From: Planctomycetia bacterium
Lineage (GTDB): Bacteria; Planctomycetota; Planctomycetia; Gemmatales; Gemmataceae
Assembly (NCBI GenBank): GCA_005773755.1
Contig: SXHE01000612.1
Coordinates: 1 to 7,238, forward strand
Reading direction: 5' to 3'
Length of the DNA stretch: 7,238 nucleotides
The notes beneath the pieces are model-generated. The model saw only the letters and a list, made by a program, of their open reading frames with translations. It was not told where the DNA came from and did not search any database. Positions 6,251 through 7,238 of the stretch are shown here, piece after piece; position 1 is the first letter of the stretch, and each line of letters opens with the position of its first letter. A program made the position numbers and the translations under genes.

Positions 6251-7174
6251 ATGCCGCGCCGCCCGTTCCCCTGGTTCGTCCTGTCGATGGGCCTGGCCGT
6301 CACACTGTTCGCCCTGCTGCGCCCGGCGTTCGGCCAGACGCCCGGCACCGGCACCCCCGCGGCCGACGACGCGGCCGAGTTCCCCACGGTGGAACTCAAG
6401 CCGGTCCAGGGCGAGACGGTGAAGGGGAAACTCAAACTCTCCGCCGTCACCGTGGAGACCGACACCGGCAGCCGCACGGTGCGGATGAAGCACGTCAAGC
6501 AAATAACGATTACAACCGACGCGGAGAGCCATTCGCACGACTCGGTGAAACTGGCGGACAAGTCGCACGTCGGCGGTCGGGTCGTTCACGACGTGTTCGT
6601 GATCGAGATCCCCGGCGTCGCGCAGCCGCTCCAGATGAAAAAGTCCGAGGTGCGCGAGATCAAGATCGTGCGCGACGACGCGCTGCCGCTCATGGCGATT
6701 CTGCTCGGCCTGCTGACGCTCACGGCGATGGAGATCGTCCTGGGCGTGGACAACATCATCTTCATCGCCATCGTCGCGAGCAAGCTGCCGAAGGAACAGC
6801 AGCCGCGGGCGCGGCGGATCGGCCTGCTGGCCGCGCTCGGCACCCGGCTCGCGCTCCTCGGTTCGCTGTTCCTGCTCCTCGGCCTGACCAGCCCGCTGTT
6901 CACGCTGCCGACGTTCGGCGTGCTGACCGACATCGAGGCCCGTGAGGTGTCGTTCCGCGACCTGATCCTGCTGGGCGGCGGGCTGTTTCTGATCGGCAAG
7001 AGCACGTTCGAGATCCACGAGAAGATCGAGCACGCCAAGAAACAGCACGCCGGCGAGGAGGAGGCCAAGCCCGCCAAGCCGGTGAGCTTCGCGTGGACCA
7101 TCTTCACCATAGGGGAAATTAATCACTCCACCTGCATCTCTTGTTATAGAAGCTATCATACCGCAAGTTGGTAG
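6251..7174 (+). CDS. TerC-family integral membrane protein with secreted N-terminal module, 3' end disrupted
   Basis: The ATG at 6251 follows AGGG at a plausible ribosome-binding distance. Residues 1-28 form a signal peptide (basic MPRR, hydrophobic core, AFG before Gln29). Residues 46-140 hold two similar beta-rich units (about 46-87 and 98-140), outside the cytoplasm by inference. The TerC domain begins near 145: TM1 carries the conserved EIVLGVDNIIFI (161-172), then TM2 at about 189-212 and TM3 at about 235-250, followed by the family-typical FEIHEKIE (253-260). TerC proteins are membrane transporters or accessory factors linked to metal (Mn) export and tellurite resistance. The family needs a second half with another acidic D-x-V-F-S-x-D-S-like helix. 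Here the native sequence stops at AWTIFTI (281-287, base about 7110) and 20 unrelated residues follow to a TAG at 7174. As written it is a non-functional fragment, through a real rearrangement or an assembly error. Confidence 0.85.
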   Translation: MPRRPFPWFVLSMGLAVTLFALLRPAFGQTPGTGTPAADDAAEFPTVELKPVQGETVKGKLKLSAVTVETDTGSRTVRMKHVKQITITTDAESHSHDSVKLADKSHVGGRVVHDVFVIEIPGVAQPLQMKKSEVREIKIVRDDALPLMAILLGLLTLTAMEIVLGVDNIIFIAIVASKLPKEQQPRARRIGLLAALGTRLALLGSLFLLLGLTSPLFTLPTFGVLTDIEAREVSFRDLILLGGGLFLIGKSTFEIHEKIEHAKKQHAGEEEAKPAKPVSFAWTIFTIGEINHSTCISCYRSYHTASW

Positions 7175-7238
7175 AATTTTGGATTGTTCCACCAGTTTCC
7201 CCAACGTATCTTTTCCTACTTCAACATCCGATTCAACA
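7111..7238. other. AT-rich segment of foreign composition at the window end
   Basis: The last 128 bases contain 53 G/C (41%), against about two thirds elsewhere, and begin exactly where the TerC reading frame loses family similarity. The minus strand is open from 7237 to the junction, giving a protein-like peptide (includes VGKDTLGKLVEQSKILPTCG). A plus-strand frame is open over the same stretch from about 7113 (includes KLITPPASLVIEAIIPQVGR). I recognise neither, and no start, terminal inverted repeat or transposase motif is visible. It could be the end of an inserted element, a rearranged neighbour or contaminant sequence joined in assembly. Confidence 0.6.

Noticed and set aside
6227..7204. 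Long minus-strand open frame running antisense through the TerC gene into the AT-rich tail
   Set aside because: Over 6227-7110 it is a low-complexity R/H/E/Q/D-rich shadow of the TerC codons, typical of high-GC antisense frames. Only its first 30 or so codons in the AT-rich tail look protein-like, and the join is fortuitous.

Overview
The window is high-GC DNA (roughly two thirds G+C by eye). Its gene content (a bacterial XPB-type helicase with its family neighbour, a TerC protein with a secreted N-terminal module, and lower Entner-Doudoroff genes) and its several families of GC-rich palindromic repeats suggest a planctomycete of the Gemmata type. That assignment is an inference from style and remembered repeat motifs, not from a marker gene. 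I see no rRNA, tRNA, CRISPR array or recognisable transposase.

Layout. Everything from 1 to 6112 that I accept as a gene lies on the minus strand; reading with transcription (right to left) the order is as follows. (i) A KDPG aldolase (eda, 5465-6112) and a 2-keto-3-deoxygluconate kinase (kdgK, 4397-5380), separated by a 27-bp near-perfect inverted repeat. Together they convert 2-keto-3-deoxygluconate to KDPG and then to pyruvate and glyceraldehyde-3-phosphate. (ii) A 139-bp spacer with two hairpins. (iii) A complete XPB-family DNA helicase (2491-4257), followed at once by a small zinc-ribbon-like protein (2206-2487, 3 bp after the helicase stop) and a 75-aa protein (1982-2209, ATGA overlap). 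This is a tightly coupled three-gene cassette. (iv) A 115-bp spacer holding two inverted copies of a 25-bp palindromic repeat. (v) A large protein with an XPB/Ssl2-like N-terminal domain (1866 to the left edge, cut by the window). It shares that domain with the helicase and is probably its conserved genomic partner.

On the plus strand, divergent from eda, lies a TerC-family membrane protein (from 6251) with a signal peptide and a duplicated beta-rich extracytoplasmic module. It reads well until about 7110, then abruptly joins about 128 bp of DNA of only 41% G+C. The second half of the TerC fold is lost, and a frame-incompatible tail ends at 7174. The junction is either an insertion or rearrangement or, quite possibly, an assembly chimera.

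The points most worth a second look are the helicase cassette with its domain-sharing partner, the disrupted terC junction, and three different REP-like palindromes, one of which has become in-frame protein sequence.
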